Shown: positions 1 to 14,584 of the stretch, one piece after another
Position numbering within the stretch: position 1 is the first letter of the stretch
Layout of the letters: the number at the start of each line of letters is the position of its first letter
Assembly (NCBI GenBank): GCA_025435555.1
Contig: JAIWWG010000063.1
Location: 124,001 to 188,000, forward strand
Length of the DNA stretch: 64,000 nt
Direction: 5' to 3'
Source of the DNA: Chytriomyces cf. hyalinus JEL632
Taxonomy: Eukaryota > Chytridiomycota > Chytridiomycetes > Chytridiales > Chytriomycetaceae
Translations under genes and position numbers: made by a program
Notes under the pieces: model-generated
What the model was told of the DNA's origin: nothing
What the model saw: only the letters and a program-made list of their open reading frames with translations
The model's database searches: none

Positions 1-1561
1 AACCGTGCCCGAGACCTTTTCTATGCGTTGTGGATTTGTGACTTGTTCATGAAGCGAGTTGAAGCCAACGGCGACTGGTCACTCTTTTGTCCAAGCGAAG
101 CCCCTGGTCTTGAAGACTGCTGGGGTGAAAAGTTTGAAACTTTGTACGAGTCCTACGAACGGAAAGGCTTGGCCCGTAAAGTTGTCAAGGCCCAAAAATT
201 GTGGTACGCCATCATTGAGTCTCAAACCGAGACGGGCACCCCATACATGCTGTACAAGGATGCATGCAACAGCAAGAGCAACCAACAGAACTTGGGAACA
301 ATCAAGTGCAGTAACTTGTGCACTGAAATTGTCGAGTACACTTCCCCAGATGAAATTGCCGTTTGCAACTTGGCCTCCATCTCCCTTCCTGCATTCGTCA
401 TCAACAAGACTACGTATGACTTCCAGAAGCTTCGTCAAGTAAGCTGATTTTGTGTTTCTTTTTGTTTTGGATGCCTGTGTGTCTGATTTTTTTTTCGTTC
501 TCAGGTCACAAAAGTGATGACCAAGAACTTGAACAAGATTATCGACATCAACTTCTACCCTGTGATTGAAGCCGAGAACTCAAACAAGCGCCATCGCCCA
601 ATCGGACTTGGAGTCCAAGGTCTCGCTGACGCGTTTATCAAGATGCGCCTTCCATTTGACTCTGAAGGAGCAAAGGACCTCAACAAGAAAATTTTTGAGC
701 ACATGTACTTTGCCGCCCTGGATGCATCTTGTGAAATTGCTGAACGCGATGGAAGCTACTCTACCTATGCCGGAAGCCCCGTTTCTAAGGGAATTCTGCA
801 ACCAGACATGTGGAACATGGATCTGTCAGATAGCGACCTGGACTGGGCATCTCTCCGTGCACGCATTGCTAAGTTTGGTGTGCGCAACAGTTTGCTGATG
901 GCGCCCATGCCCACTGCAAGCACGAGTCAAATTTTGGGCAACAATGAGTGTTTTGAACCATACACTAGCAACATTTACACGCGCCGAGTACTTGCCGGCG
1001 AGTTTCAAATTGTGAACCCTCACTTGTTGAAGGACTTGACTGAACTTGGACTGTGGAATGATGTCATGAAGAACCGCATTATCGCCGAGAATGGAAGTGT
1101 TCAGAGAATCAGTTCAATCCCAGTGGACATCAAGGCGATTTACAAAACTGTCTGGGAAATTAGTCAAAAAGTGATAATTGATATGGCCGCAGACCGTGGT
1201 GCTTTCATTGGTATGTTGTGGATTTCCACAAATGTCATAGACCGTTCTAATTATGTTATATTTTTCAGATCAATCCCAGTCTTTGAACATTCACTTGGCG
1301 GACCCCAACTACGGCAAGCTTACGAGCATGCACTTTTACGGATGGCGAAAGGGTCTCAAGACGGGAATGTACTACCTGCGTACCCGGCCTGCTGTCGACG
1401 CCATCAAGTTTACTGTGGACGCTGAAGCTGTGAAGCGTGAGCGTGCTGTTGAAGATGCTGAGAGCGGCGAGAATGCAGAGGAGGCATCAGGAAGCACGAA
1501 TATGGCAGCGATTTCTTGCTCGATTGACAATCGGGATGCATGCGAAATGTGCTCCGGTTGA
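1..1561 (+). CDS. RNR1: Ribonucleoside-diphosphate reductase large subunit (3' part)
   Basis: Class Ia ribonucleotide reductase alpha subunit, which reduces NDPs to dNDPs in the cytosol. The window opens in frame inside the gene; the visible part encodes about 478 residues. Introns are read at 439-504 (GTAAGC..CAG) and 1211-1268 (GTATGT..CAG). The radical-site loop with catalytic Asn, Cys and Glu is visible as [10 protein letters not shown], followed by NKRHRPIG and the C-terminal radical-transfer tyrosines in [11 protein letters not shown]. The protein ends with a CEMC pair, the usual C-terminal redox cysteines that are re-reduced by thioredoxin or glutaredoxin. Residue-level agreement with animal and fungal RNR1 is high throughout. 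The N-terminal ATP cone and first half lie outside the window. The stop is TGA at 1559-1561, and an AATAAA-like signal follows near 1648. Confidence 0.97.
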
Positions 1562-1791
1562 TTCTAATGATAAGGTTGTTTTGTTGTTGTCATTGGTTGT
1601 CTCTGTCACCCAGTGTTTTGTTCGAGTTGGGGTCTGTAATTTAAAAATAATAAACGTTTGTTTTTTTACCAAATTGTCATTTAAAAAGTTTGGCTTGTGT
1701 CTGCAATCAAAACAAGATAAAATGCGACATATTCTGGACGCGTCGCAAACACTTGCCCGCGATTTTGTAAGTGCTGGAAGAATGCTCGGTC

Positions 1792-4700
1792 ATGGCATAT
1801 GTGAATGACATGTTCTGTCCAAAGGGGTACTTTGAGTTTACGGAGTATGAGCGGCACTGGGACACGCTGATATCGCACATCCACAACCACGAACCCGTCA
1901 TTCGATATGCCGCATTAAAGGGAACTATGATGGCAGTTCTATCCGTCACGCGTACTGTTGGCAATATCGAAACTCTTATCCGTCTGGTCATGGCCTTGAC
2001 AAACTCCATCAATTCCGAAGATGTAAAGATGCATTCATTGACGACTCACTCATCGAAAAATCCTCAAAACCTATCAAAATAAATACAGCGCATGGTGAAC
2101 AGATGCACGGCATTAACAGCACTCTCCGAACTGTGTCACTTAATGCGCGAAACCACATTTCCATCTCCAATCCGAAGACACGCGTTCAATTCAATGCGAA
2201 AACTGTTTTTCACCGTGTTTCCATTATCGCTGAATTTAATGTCAACAACAACGCGTGCGCAGTCGGCAGCGTTTGTGCGAAAAGAATTGGTGCAATCACC
2301 AGAAAAAATCTCAACACCAACAGCCGACACGGATGCTTCAACGCCACGAACCGATACAGTGCTGTCACAGTCTGAAAAACGCGCAGCATTCAGGTCTCGT
2401 TCGAATTCTTTCGCAAAACCTGTTGAGCCTGGATCTTTGTTTGATGAGACGGAATATGCTACGCCTGAAGTCATGCACCAGCGTGTTGTTTATTTGCACG
2501 CAATGGCAAAGTTTTGTTCATTTATGCCCCTCTCGAAAAGCGATAATGATGAAGCGCAGCAATTGCAATCGTTGAACGCGTATTTGGACGTGCTCTTGGC
2601 GCTGCTGCTGAGAAAAGAAGCCCACTTACCACTCAAGATTGCAGCAGTGCATGTTATTGCGCATTCGATCCCAGTCACAAATGCAAACAGAATCCGCGTC
2701 AACAACAACTTTAACACACTTGTCTGTAACTTGTCAGCTTCAGGCTCTGGACTGAGATCCGTTAAATCGAGCACAATCTTGTTTGATAAGTCTGTCGAGG
2801 TATTGTCGTCGCAGGAGCAGATTGAAGTGAGTCCATTGAAGGAACTCCTCATGATCAAGATTTCAAAGTACTGGAATGTGTGGTACCCCAAGGTAAATCA
2901 TTCTTGTTTGTATTCGAACACATGTTAAACACATCCCTCCCAAAAGGCAAGTGATGAGATACTGGATCGTATGAAAGGCCAAGAAATCGCTAGCATGCAA
3001 CTTTCTGAAGGATTTGCAGCTCGGCGGTTGCAGTGGCTTTCCGCGAATTCAGATGCCGCAAACCCCAAAGCGAATGTCCAAACACCCGCGGCTTCAATGC
3101 GTGCTCCTGTCTTTTTCAAAGAACCTTGGAGCATCCATGCGAAACAGTTGGAATGGATGCAAGGACTTGACACTGAGACATTAGGCGACAAACCCCAGCC
3201 GGCGGCAGTCGATGACACCTCCGCAGACGCGGTTGTTCAAATTGAGGACGCGCTTGAGTTTGAAGACTGCTCGCAGCTTTCCTTCAACTTGAATCCGTCC
3301 TTCATTATTTTCAACCGGTTTCCGTTTCAAAAGGACTTTTACATTCAAAACAAATCTGCGACGAACGATTTGTCATTTTATTTGCAGGTAAAATATTCAT
3401 TTTCGCGACTCGCAAGGTTTCAACTTTTTTTTTAGTCCTCCCCATCTGAATTTTTCAGCGCTGTTCCTGCTTACGGAAAGATCTCAAAAGGCGAATCCGT
3501 ACTCATCAGAGTCTCATTCACACCACAACCTTTCAAACCACGCAAAAACCCTGAAATACAAGGCCACATTCGAATGAGAAGCAACCAAGGCCTTTGTTTC
3601 GAAAGGTTTGTTATTTCAATTCTCCAATCCCAACAAACACTTGTTTATACAATGGATCTACAATACAGAATCGCGCTCAAGGCATACAACATTCCTGCTC
3701 TCAAATTATTTCCAGAGTCTGTCAATTTCGGGATCTGTCCAAAGGGAGACACGCGGACTGCTCTTGTACTTCTCCACAACTGTCTTCCCATCGAATGCCC
3801 GTGCGTGATTTTAGTTACTCAATCGGATCCAGAGCATGAGGGACCCTTTGCGGTGCCATTTGCTTCCTCGCAGCTGGTTCTCCAACCAAAAGAAAAACGA
3901 AGCATCAACATCAGCTTCTCACCGAGTGTCGAAGGAACCTTTCAAGAGAAACTGGTTGTGATTGCTCTTGGAGGAGACATTTACAATATCAAACTGCACG
4001 GCAATGGCGGACAGTCTATCAAAATTATGGAATCCAAAATTGATTGCGGACCCACAGACATTTATTACAACTCTGTCTCGCGCCGTCTGTTTATTCAAAA
4101 TATGGATTCAACAAATCAAATTCCAGTCCGATTCCAACCGAGTTCGGATGAAATCACAGTCAATCATTCAAAGGACTTGGTTCTGAGACCTGGCGAAACA
4201 CGTCCGATTCCTGTGTCGTTCTTGTCAAAGTTTACCGGAATTCGGCAAGAATCCGTGCGCATTTCAGCTCCAAACGCGCTCATTCAGCCGATCCAAGTGG
4301 TCGCCGTATCAGGCCCGGTTGTGAGTATACAGTTGATGGAGAATATAATCTTCCCTACAGCGTTGACGGGCCAACCAAGTACCGCAGTCTTTCCAATCCG
4401 AAATCTTACTGGGTCTTCAACGACTATTCAACTATCGCTATCTGTCAACTCGCCATTCACTGTAAAATTGCTTGAATCTGAATCCTCAGCGCTACTCAAA
4501 AACGCAGTCGACTGCCGCAGCTTTGAGACAACAGAAGCATCCGGATACCTCGTTACAATCTCTCCATACATTAACGCAGTGCTCGAAATCAGTTTCATGT
4601 CTTCTACTTGGGGAACGTTCAGGGTCCCTTTATTGGCAAGCGTGGTGAAACCTAAAAAAATGCCAATTGGAAACTTCTTCTTGAACGCTGTGGCAGTCAA

Positions 4701-7700
4701 CGACGTGTTCATGACTCGCGAGCGACCACTCCCCGCCATCCGTAAATTCCTCGGAAATCCATCCCAAGAAACTCCAAGCGGCCTTCTCGTAAAAAAGTCG
4801 CCGAATGGGAAACCACAAATGGCCATCAAAACATCCACAGTGTTTGAAATGGATCCACAAACTCAAACGTGTTTTGGAGCTGGGATGCGGTCCAAGATGG
4901 ATGATGTGTGGGAATATGTGACGCTCACGAATCTATCGGGGGCTGTGCAAAAGTTTTCAATCATTCTGTCGCACCCGTTCTTTACGTGTATTCCTTTGGA
5001 AGGAGAGATCGACGCGTTCACGAGTTTGGATATTCCGCTGAGGCTGGACAGGAAATCGTTTGAAACGGAGTACACGCCTGAGAACTATGATAAAATCGCG
5101 GTGGGGCAGGTCACTGTTTTTGACGAACTCAACGGAATGGTGTCAACGACCGTGCTTGGAACAATGGGAGATCTGCTCTCAGTTGAAGTCAGGAAAGGGA
5201 TCGACTATATCCAATTCACTCCAGTACGGGTAATGGAAAAGTCGACGCGGAAGATTCTCATAAGGAACAAATCGAATCTGGATATTATTTGGGAGGGAAG
5301 AATCGTTGCTGTGAATCAGACAAAGGCTGAGGACTTGGAACGCGCTCAGACAGCCATGCCAGCATCTCTGAGTGAGTGGTGCCCGTTTGGATTAACAACG
5401 TCCAGGTTTGTGTGTCGCTCGATTCCTTTAGAGTTTTGAGACATTAACACCTCGATGCAGGATAAGCATCAAACCATTTGATTACGCCGCAGTTGATGTC
5501 CATTTCCAATCCACAAGCAGCGGAAAATACCACGGCAGGCTTCTCATGACATACGTCGATCCTGTCTACCACATCATCAACCAAGAACACCACCGAACCC
5601 GCGCAAAGCGAGACCTCGTCACTGTAGACTTAGTTTGCGAAGTAGGCACTGGAGATTTAGAGATCCAACCCACAGTCATCAACTTTGGCGACATTCCCTT
5701 TGCTGAGCCAGCAAGTAGACCCGTTGCACTATTCAACCGGCAAATGATTGAATCACGCGTTCAATTGATGACCACATTTCCGTTTGCTATTACGTCGCAA
5801 TTGCAAGTGATACCAAAAGAAGCAACGCTCGGAATGGATGTTCTCTTTCAGTCCGCGAAACCTAAATTCTACAGCTCATTTCTGTGGGCGACTTGTGAAA
5901 GTGTCACGCAGGCAATCCCAATCTTTGCATTAGCGGGCATTTCCCAGTTGAAGACGAACCTCGCAGAACCGATTCCAGGCACCGAAGATATACCGGAATC
6001 CCAACTAGACGACCGACATTTTATCGAGTTTGGATTCGTAGGACAATCGTCTTCAAAAACAAAGCCGTTGCTTCTCAAGAATTTGGGCACGTTTGAAGTC
6101 ATGATCAAAAATATTGTCGTCAAGGACAGCGGGCATTTGATTTGGAGGTTTCTGGATGAAGTTGAAACGCCGCAAAGCGCCTTGGCGGATCCATTCAAAG
6201 ATTCAACTGAACATTTGGCGGCTGCTGAAATCGATTGGGACGACTACGACTACAAAATCCACGAGGAAAAGTCTGGAGGAGCGTTGAAGAGTACTCAAGG
6301 GCAATCTCAGCAAACTGATGCGACGAAACCAGGCGGAGTTATAAAGAAAAAAAAAGGCGCAAAGGCCGCTTCCGCCATTGCCGGTGTCAACCAGGCCTCG
6401 AATATTCACAAACAGTTTCCACTAAAGCTGGCGCCATTGCAAACAGTAGCTATCGCCATCAGTTTTGGTGGAGTTGACAAGGTTTGTTGTTGTGCAAAAA
6501 GGTTGCCTCGCTGACGTCTCGTTTATCAGGGCATATTCAGAGACATGATTCGTATTGACACTGAGCGTGCATTTGGTGAACCCGAGACGTTCAAGTTGTG
6601 GTCTCGAGGAAACATTCAACCGCCACTCACGCTTTTTGACAAGAAAGTGGAGTTTGGGAACAGAGCTGTTCACAGCAAACACGTGAGTGTAAAGCAGGGA
6701 ACTACGGTGATTGCTAACCAGCTTCGATAGTGCACCGAAATCAAGTTCAAAAACGAAGGGTCGTGTCCCATGAACTGGCAGCTGAAGCTAAAGAGTCTGA
6801 ACTACTCACCCATACTTAAGTACGACCCAGACCCACTGCCAAAAAACTTGAACGCCATTACCTGTCCCATCAAATTCTTTCCTGAAACAGGAGTCCTTAA
6901 CCCTGGAAACACGCAAAGGGTTGAATTGGTCTTTTGCCCCAACTTGCCTCAGTATGAAGTGTTTGGCGTGCTGTCGCTGTTGTCTGAGGACTTTAACGAG
7001 AAGGAGATTCCGATTCATGGGACGGGCGCGAGTAGTGACTTGAGGCTCGAGCATTCAAACGTCAACTTTGGCGTCATTCGTGTTGGAACAACGTGAGTGA
7101 ATCTCATTTCTTGCAGTAGCGTCACCCACACTGAACAAAAACTCGTCACCCAGGAAAACATTCAAAATCAAAATGCAAAACAAGGGCATCCTCCACACAA
7201 AATATTTCGTCGAATGCGGCAGCAACTCCTTTTCAGCAGATCCTGAAGAAGGAGTACTCGAAGGAAACGGCGGTCTCGACCTCACAGTCACTTTCAAACC
7301 CAAATGTGCGGGATCAACCAATTCATTTATCCGCGTATCTTCCCACAGCGAAGAAATATACCGCCTGAAGCCAATTACAATCAGTATATTCGGACAAGCA
7401 TCATACCCAGACATTCTCGTCCTCACGAAAGTCGTTGACTTTGGCGTTGCGTTGTTTGGCGCTGAAAACTCGCGACCCATCAACATTGAAAACCGAGGAT
7501 CCGCGGATGCCGACATCATTTTCACTTGCTCGCATCCATGCATCCAACTCGAGGGCGGTCATTCGGGCAGCGTTCTCTTACCAGCAAATACCAAAAAAGA
7601 CATCAAAATTGTCTATAGCCCGCAGCTGATTGAAAACCTGGACGTGAAAGTCATTTTAAGATCTTCCGACTCTCGCGGTGACCAATTCGTGATTCAGTTA

Positions 7701-10700
7701 CGTGGAAGCGTTGGAGTCCCCAAAATCACGTTCCAACCAGCCGCCTTCACAAAAGAAATCAATTTCGGCGTGTGTGCAGTAAAAGGCTGCCAAAAGAAAA
7801 CATTCACCATGAAGAATGAGGGAAATATTAACTTGTCCATCGAAATGAAGATTGAAGCCATTTCGGTGGCGTTCGATGAAGGCGGCGTGCATCGGCTTAT
7901 ATCCATGAAAACTCCGGCATTCCGGGTGGAGCCGCAGAACACGGTCTTGCCCATCGGAGAAGAGATGCAAGTGACCGTGTTCTTCACGCCTGAAAAGCTC
8001 GCCACGTACGAGTATAAAATGACGTTCAAGTACGACTTTAGATCCATTTCTACAATGTTGCGCGGGTTGGGTGGCAGGGCCGTGTTCAACATTATATCTC
8101 CACTCAGGAAGCTGGACTTTGGAATCTGCAGATTGAACAGGGTGTTTCGAAAACTTATTACCGTCTCGAACACTGGAAATCTTGGTGTTAAGTATCATAT
8201 CAGGCCTGAAGGAGCGAGTCGAGATTGGATCGATGATGACGAAGAGGACCTTGACGACGCTTCGAAACCATCAACTCCTGACGCAGCAGTACTGGACTCA
8301 TCCCACTGGGTGCATTATTTGGAACGCGTGGGACTCAGAATTTTGAATCCTGACGGGTACTGCAAGGCCCAAGACAAGGCAGACATTATCCTTGAATACT
8401 TTCCTCAAAGCGAAAGCTGCGTCAGCATGAGGTTCCGTCTTTTCTTTGGCAATGAACACGAAGATTTGGATATCATCGCTTGCGCCGGTCAGCCGAAACT
8501 TGCGCTTGTAGACAACGACAACCAGACTCTTGTGTCGGAGCAAGAGAGCCTGCCAGCCTCAATGGATCTGGGTGTGCATCCCATCAACTCGGAGTTCATT
8601 AGTTCCTTGCGACTCAACAACGATGGTCCATTTACCATTGATTTTTTGATCCAGCCAATTGGAATTCAAGAGTTTGACGTTTTTCCTTTGCGCGGATTTG
8701 TGGAGCCATCTTCTTCCACTCTTCTCAAGATTTTCTTTAATCCGACGGCAGAAACAAAGTTTCAAATGGGTTTAAAAGTGCTTTGGGAGGGCGATCCTTT
8801 GCGGGTCAATGTGACTGGGTCTGGAGGTAAGTACTTTTACGACTGTGCTTGCACCATTACTAACACACAACCTATCTCATTTCAGGCATTGGGAAGCTGG
8901 AAGTTGCATACGTGGATGAAAAAGATTCCGCAGCAAGATGCCTCGATTTCAACATGGTCCCCTTCAACTCAACCTCAGAAAAGCGTTTCTATTTATACAA
9001 CATTGGACTCGTCCCAATGGATATCACATCTGAATCAGACCATATGGATTTCACCATTGCGCAAGTTGGAGACCCATTTGCTTACCAAAAAGGAGCAGCT
9101 CGATCAGCGCAAAAAAAAAATGTGTGGACCTGGAATTCAAGCATGAGACTTCATTTGCTTCCCGGGATGGGGATCGAAGTTGCGGCCAAGTTCTTTTCGA
9201 AATCACCTACGACCGTGTTTGGACACGTCTTTGTTGTTTCCGATAGCTGCGAGATTGGGATCCCTATGCGAGGGAAAGGTGGAACTTTCTCTTTATCGCA
9301 TAAGGGAGATCTTTCATTTGGAGATATTGCTAGGTTTGGTTGCTGTCTGTGTTGGGGTGACTGAAAATCTAAACTGTGTGCTTTTACAACTCGGCAGCAA
9401 TTATTCGTATTCAAGAAAGCTGTCAATTTCGAATACTGGCTCAATACCCGCCGTTCTGTCAATGGAATGGCTCATTGTCGGACAGCACGCTGGAGAAAAC
9501 TCTCTTTCATACGTCAAACTAACCGAGACGTACAGCAACGTTGATCCCAGATCCGGATGGGCCAAAGCAACATTCCTACGAGAAAACAACATCACAGATG
9601 CCAATTACAAAATGACGGGTCGAGATTACTGGAAAGTGATTTTCAAACTCATCAAAAGACCTGAAGTCTCGGAACTTGAAGAAGCACATTCACGAGGAAA
9701 TCTGAGATCCGATCTTGCCAACATTAATTCGAGCGAATCGATTGGCGATGGTTTTGAAGGAAGCAGTTGGAATCTGTCTGGTATGAAGCGGCCGAAATTG
9801 AGTCTGGACAGCCGGGGAAGAGGCCGTCACGGCACATCCGACAGCACAACTGGCATCCGATCATCCCGTCTTGGAATCGGAAAAAAGAACGCCGGAAACC
9901 ATTTCTCCACAATGTTCAAGCGCCGCCAAATGTTTTTCCACCTCATCACATCCTCGCCCGTATCAAGTCAATCAACAGCACTGACAAACGCATTCGTGCG
10001 TGTGGAACCGGGCCAGTGCATTCTCCCGAGTTACGGCGAAGTCAATTTGACAATCGAAATCAACTTGTCAACTGAAGACACATTCCTCGCAACCCTTTTA
10101 ATTAAATCCGATGTTGCCAACTCGGACGCACATGAAATCCCGTTGACTGCGACACCGAAAGCTGTCATGATCCTTTGCGACGATACGAGGATTCTCAACT
10201 TTTACAGACAGCCTTTGGGAGAGGCGGAAATGCTCACGCGCGCATTTACAAATATTGGTCATAAGGACATCAACTTTAAAATCCACAACAGTAACCCGGC
10301 TTTATCCGTGCTGCCGGGTCGAGGATCCATCAAAGTGGGGCAGTCAGTTACGGTGCAATTCATATTCCGGCCAACCGATGAGTCCATTCAAACCGCCGAT
10401 ATTATTTTCGAGCCTGATTGCTCGCAGCATATTCGACTGAAGATGAGCGGCGGTGGTGGGTTTGCAAAGGCGTCTCTTGCGAAATATAGAAGATTTGATT
10501 TTGGGCACTGCATGATTGGTACGCTGTTTGTGGTATGATTTTGGATTGTCGCTAAACTCTTGACGATTTCAAATTAACCAGGGAAGGATACCGTGTCTTT
10601 GCTGCCTATCACGAACGAAGGAAATGCAATTCTTCATCTGACACGGTTTGAGCTGTATGAAACGGACACGTTCTTCAAAGGTAGTGCATTTTGAATTCCT

Positions 10701-13700
10701 TTGGAGCAGTTCACCAACTCGGTTTCTTTGATTTAGGCGAAGACTGGCCTGCGGGTAGAGTGTCTCTCTTCCCGGGTCAATCTTTCAACTTGGCCCTCGT
10801 CTTTAATCCGCATGAAGAAAACCCCGGTCCCGGACGCCTCATTATTGGAACCGCTTCCGAATCCTGGGAGATTGAATTAATCGGATACGGCCGCGAGGCT
10901 GTCCTGATTGTCTCCAAAGTCAGTCTCGAGTTTTCCGATTGCCTGATTGGAAACTCGTATGAACGCAAACTCGGCCTCAAGAATGTCGGGGACGTCAACT
11001 ACCCCGTTACGTTCAACTTGGAGCACGAGTTTCCAGACTTGGAGTTTATTCCGCCGTCTCTGGTCATTAACCCGTTCTCTGAAAACTACGTGATTGTCTC
11101 ATACACTCCTACGACTCCAACAAAGTCGACCATGGTCATGACTGTGTCTTCACCGTACTCCAGCCACAAAATCCCAGTTTCGCTGCATTCAGGAACAGCA
11201 ACGCTCGAGTTTTCATCAGATGAACTGGACTTTGGAATGTTTGAACGCGTGACACGGCCTTCAGTCAAGTTGGGCGTCAAAAACACGGGCACCGTGAAGA
11301 CATCGTTCGTGGTTCGAGATTCCGCAAAACCATCCATGTTCCAAATGACGGGCTCAAAGGGGCTCCTTCTGCCCGGGAAATCTGCAGAAGTCACCATCAC
11401 ACACGTGAAACACGCCGTTTGCCAGTTCATTGAAAAGCTGGTGATTCGGAGCGACTTGATTGACAACTTTTATTACGTGCAAGTGAAGGGACAATGCGAA
11501 GAGTCATTGCTGAAGCCCGACGAGTTTTCGTTGCTCAATTTGGGAATTTGTCCTGTTTTGGATGTGACAACCAAGTCTCTGCGATTTAAAAACTATGGTC
11601 GCTACCCGCTCGATTTCAACATTAAATCCACGTATCCCTTGAAGGTGACTCCATTGTCGGGGCATGTTCCGGGAGGTGAATGGGCGGAGGCGTGGGTCAG
11701 CTGGAATCCGTCGGGAGGATATGAGTTACGGACACAATTGACTCTGGCAACCAATATTGGAACTTACAATGTGATTGTTCGTGGAAAAGCCGCGTTTCCA
11801 GAGCTGCTCATCAGAAATGTGTATTTGGGTAATGCTGCTCAGTTTCTAGTTTTTTGAAGTCTCGACTCAGTTATTGAGCTTAATGTATAGATTTCGGAGT
11901 TTGTGGCGTGGGATATCCTTACACAGAGAAGCTGGTCATGGTCAACAAGGGGAAAGTCCCACTTCATTTCAACATTCCTCCCATGCGCGAAGTCAGCTAC
12001 TCAGTATCGCAGCCGACAGGCTACCTGGATCTAAAAGAATCGGTCGAACTGGACGTCATCTTCAAACCGTCGGGAATTGGTCGCTTTGCTCACAGTTTCA
12101 TTATTGAATGCAAAGGCGTCAGTTATAAGGAAGTTGTTGTGGTCGGAATTGGTGGCAACGTCAAGCTGGATATTTCCCCGCAGGCTGTCGATTTAGGTTT
12201 GTCTGTTTTCAGTTTTTGAAATGGACTCCGTATGAAAATCTCCGAAAAACAAGGCCAAAGTCCATGCGACTTGAGAGTGTACCACGTAATTACACTGTCC
12301 AACACTGGAGATGTGACGCTGCACATTGATTGGGGCTCGCAAGTGGACCTAACAGAAGGCGCCAACTGTACCTTGCATTTGCCGGATCCAATCGTTATTT
12401 TGCCAGGACGAGCGGCGAGGTGCATCTTCAGCGCAACTGCGCACAAGATTGGTCCCATTTCGGCAAAACTGATTGTCAGGAGTAAAGAAAAAACGTTTGT
12501 GGTTCCAGTGGCAGGTATGACTTGTTTGTTCGCAATTTGGGGAAGCTTTGTTTAAACGCTTTTTTTCTTTTTCAAGGCTTCGGCGTCCGCATCATTCTCA
12601 CGGAAAAGTCGCGCCGCATTTTGGAATCTGAGAACCTTCCAACGCTACAACCACGCGGCCCCTTTGGCCAAGAAATCACAATCGAAACAGTTGAATACTG
12701 GTTTAAACTCAAGTCTCGAAAGCGGCTGTGGTCAGACCTTCAAATCGTGGACGCGCTTGCCGTGATTATGGCGCAAATAAGGATACATGCAGAATCTTCG
12801 GCTGCAAAGAGTATCGAGATTTCGAATGAGGGAAGAGTGCCGCTTGCTCCCCCGAAACGATCTGCGTCCATTTCAGCAGCGCCCAGCAACAACACGCGCC
12901 GTGCAAGTATCATAAAAGCTGTGAGCGACATGTCCTCGCATCTTCCACCTAAAGCTCCAGTCGCGCGGCGTGGATCGGTATTCAATGCTGAAGAAAAGGC
13001 AAGGTCGAGACAAAGTTCTATCTCGAAAGCTGGAAACAGTAGGCGTGAATCTGTCGCACAGATTGCTGGCCTGAGTTCAGAGAATGTATGGGAAAAGATG
13101 GCCGTACAAACAAATCAAAAGCCGCGATCACGGGAAGGTTCCGTCCAGCCACTGGCTCAGCCGCCTGAGGCTCAACTGCTTTTGCCGCAGATGCAATCGA
13201 CTCAAGAGATATACACTCCACCGGGATTTTCGGCTGAACAAATGGCAGGGGTACAACCGACCGAAGTGCCACCGACCCAAGACCTAACTGCGCAAGAGCA
13301 ACCGGCCGAAGCTCTACCGGTCCCAGAGCTTCTCACCCGAAAGTTGTCCATCCAAGAACCCGGCCTTTCTACAGAGGATAATAGCTCCCTTGAAAAGTCC
13401 CCATCCTTGCCTTCATCGCAACCTGACGCTGTAATTGTTCCAAAAGTGCAAGCTACATCTGACGTTGATTTACTAAACCCGGATCCCATCTCAACTGAGC
13501 CGAAAGTGGAAGCAGACAGCCTCTCCCTCCAAGTCATCACTGATCAAGATATTCTCGAAGAATCAGAAATCTTAAGCAATACAGACTCGCCACCATCCGC
13601 GTCCCCGCCAGCTTCAACGCATGCCGTGACACCAACAACGCCTGGTCAGACTGTTGCTCCGGAACGCGGCCCCACTGCTCCCGGAACTCGCTCAATCTCC

Positions 13701-14362
13701 GTCCAAGAACACAGTGCTTCTCTGCCCAGTATTAGCCAAGCCGTGGCGGAATTGGAAAAAGAGCAAAAAGTTTTACAAGCCAAAGAGTCGCTGTTGAAAA
13801 CGTTGAAGGCGTCCATGGTAGCGTCAGACAGGCTGACAGTACAAGCGCCTCCACAACAAATTACAAGAGAGGATCTTGGGAAAGCTTCAGCAGAGGTAAC
13901 TGAAACTGTCTGTACGCGTTTTTCATTCGAGAGCACTTATGAAACGAGCTTTTCTTCAGTTTATTGATCTGAAACGGCAACTCCACAACGAGAACGTTGC
14001 TCCGCCGGACGACCCAATTATCCAAGATGTTATCGACTACGGAGCATTGAATGTGAATCCTACTCGCTTCTTCTCTTCTTTTTTCAGCTTGAAATAACGG
14101 GTCGCAATTACCACAGATTTACGACATTGCAACTGATTTCCTCACAAACATGTTTGAGCCAACAATGGAGATTGACCTTTCAATTGTCCTCGCACGACCG
14201 ATTCCGATCCCTGGAGATCAGGCCAAGTCCACCAAAAAGGGTGTCTCAGTACCCTCCGACGCTGCAAACAGTCACAAAAAGTACAAGGAGTTTCCCCAGC
14301 TGAACCGAAGTTTGAGGAATGCAAAAACTGTTTCCTTCTTTAAAACATTTTCATCCATGTAA
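1792..14362 (+). CDS. Giant ASH/MSP-repeat protein, flagellar axoneme type
   Basis: One gene of about 17 short introns (for example 2023-2088, 3388-3435, 5405-5460, 8826-8885, 10518-10580, 12515-12575, 13896-13959, 14053-14116) and roughly 3,800-3,900 residues. The first about 400 residues look helical and HEAT/ARM-like. The bulk is a long series of immunoglobulin-like beta domains of ASH/MSP type, recognisable by repeated pieces such as LDFGICRLNR, VSNTGNLGV, LEFSDCLIG and NTGDVTLHI. A Ser/Pro/Gln-rich low-complexity stretch (about 12,830-13,890) precedes a short conserved-looking C-terminus. HYDIN, CFAP47, CFAP65 and DLEC1 share this design and build the central pair or other axonemal parts. 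I saw no P-loop, so a strict HYDIN assignment is not supported. The first in-frame ATG is 1792; an ATG at 1722 cannot be joined by any clear splice. Its presence implies flagellated zoospores. Confidence 0.85.
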
Positions 14363-14584
14363 AAAGTAAAAATTGCGTTATCGTCGATTGTTGTGCATCC
14401 TTCCCGGACTCGTTCAGATTTCGCGTGCCGTTATTCCGTTATATATTTGCCGTTTATTTCAGCCGCAGCAAAAACTATAAACTATTTCTTGAAAACGAGT
14501 TTCATAGCAGAATTTGTGGCGTGCTCAGTTGGGTGTGTTCGATATGTGTGATTGTGGGAGGATTTCGGTTGACAGGTGTGTAAT

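Noticed and set aside
1792-14362. Naming the giant gene HYDIN
   Set aside because: The ASH-repeat design fits, but no P-loop or other HYDIN-only feature was seen and several CFAPs share the fold.
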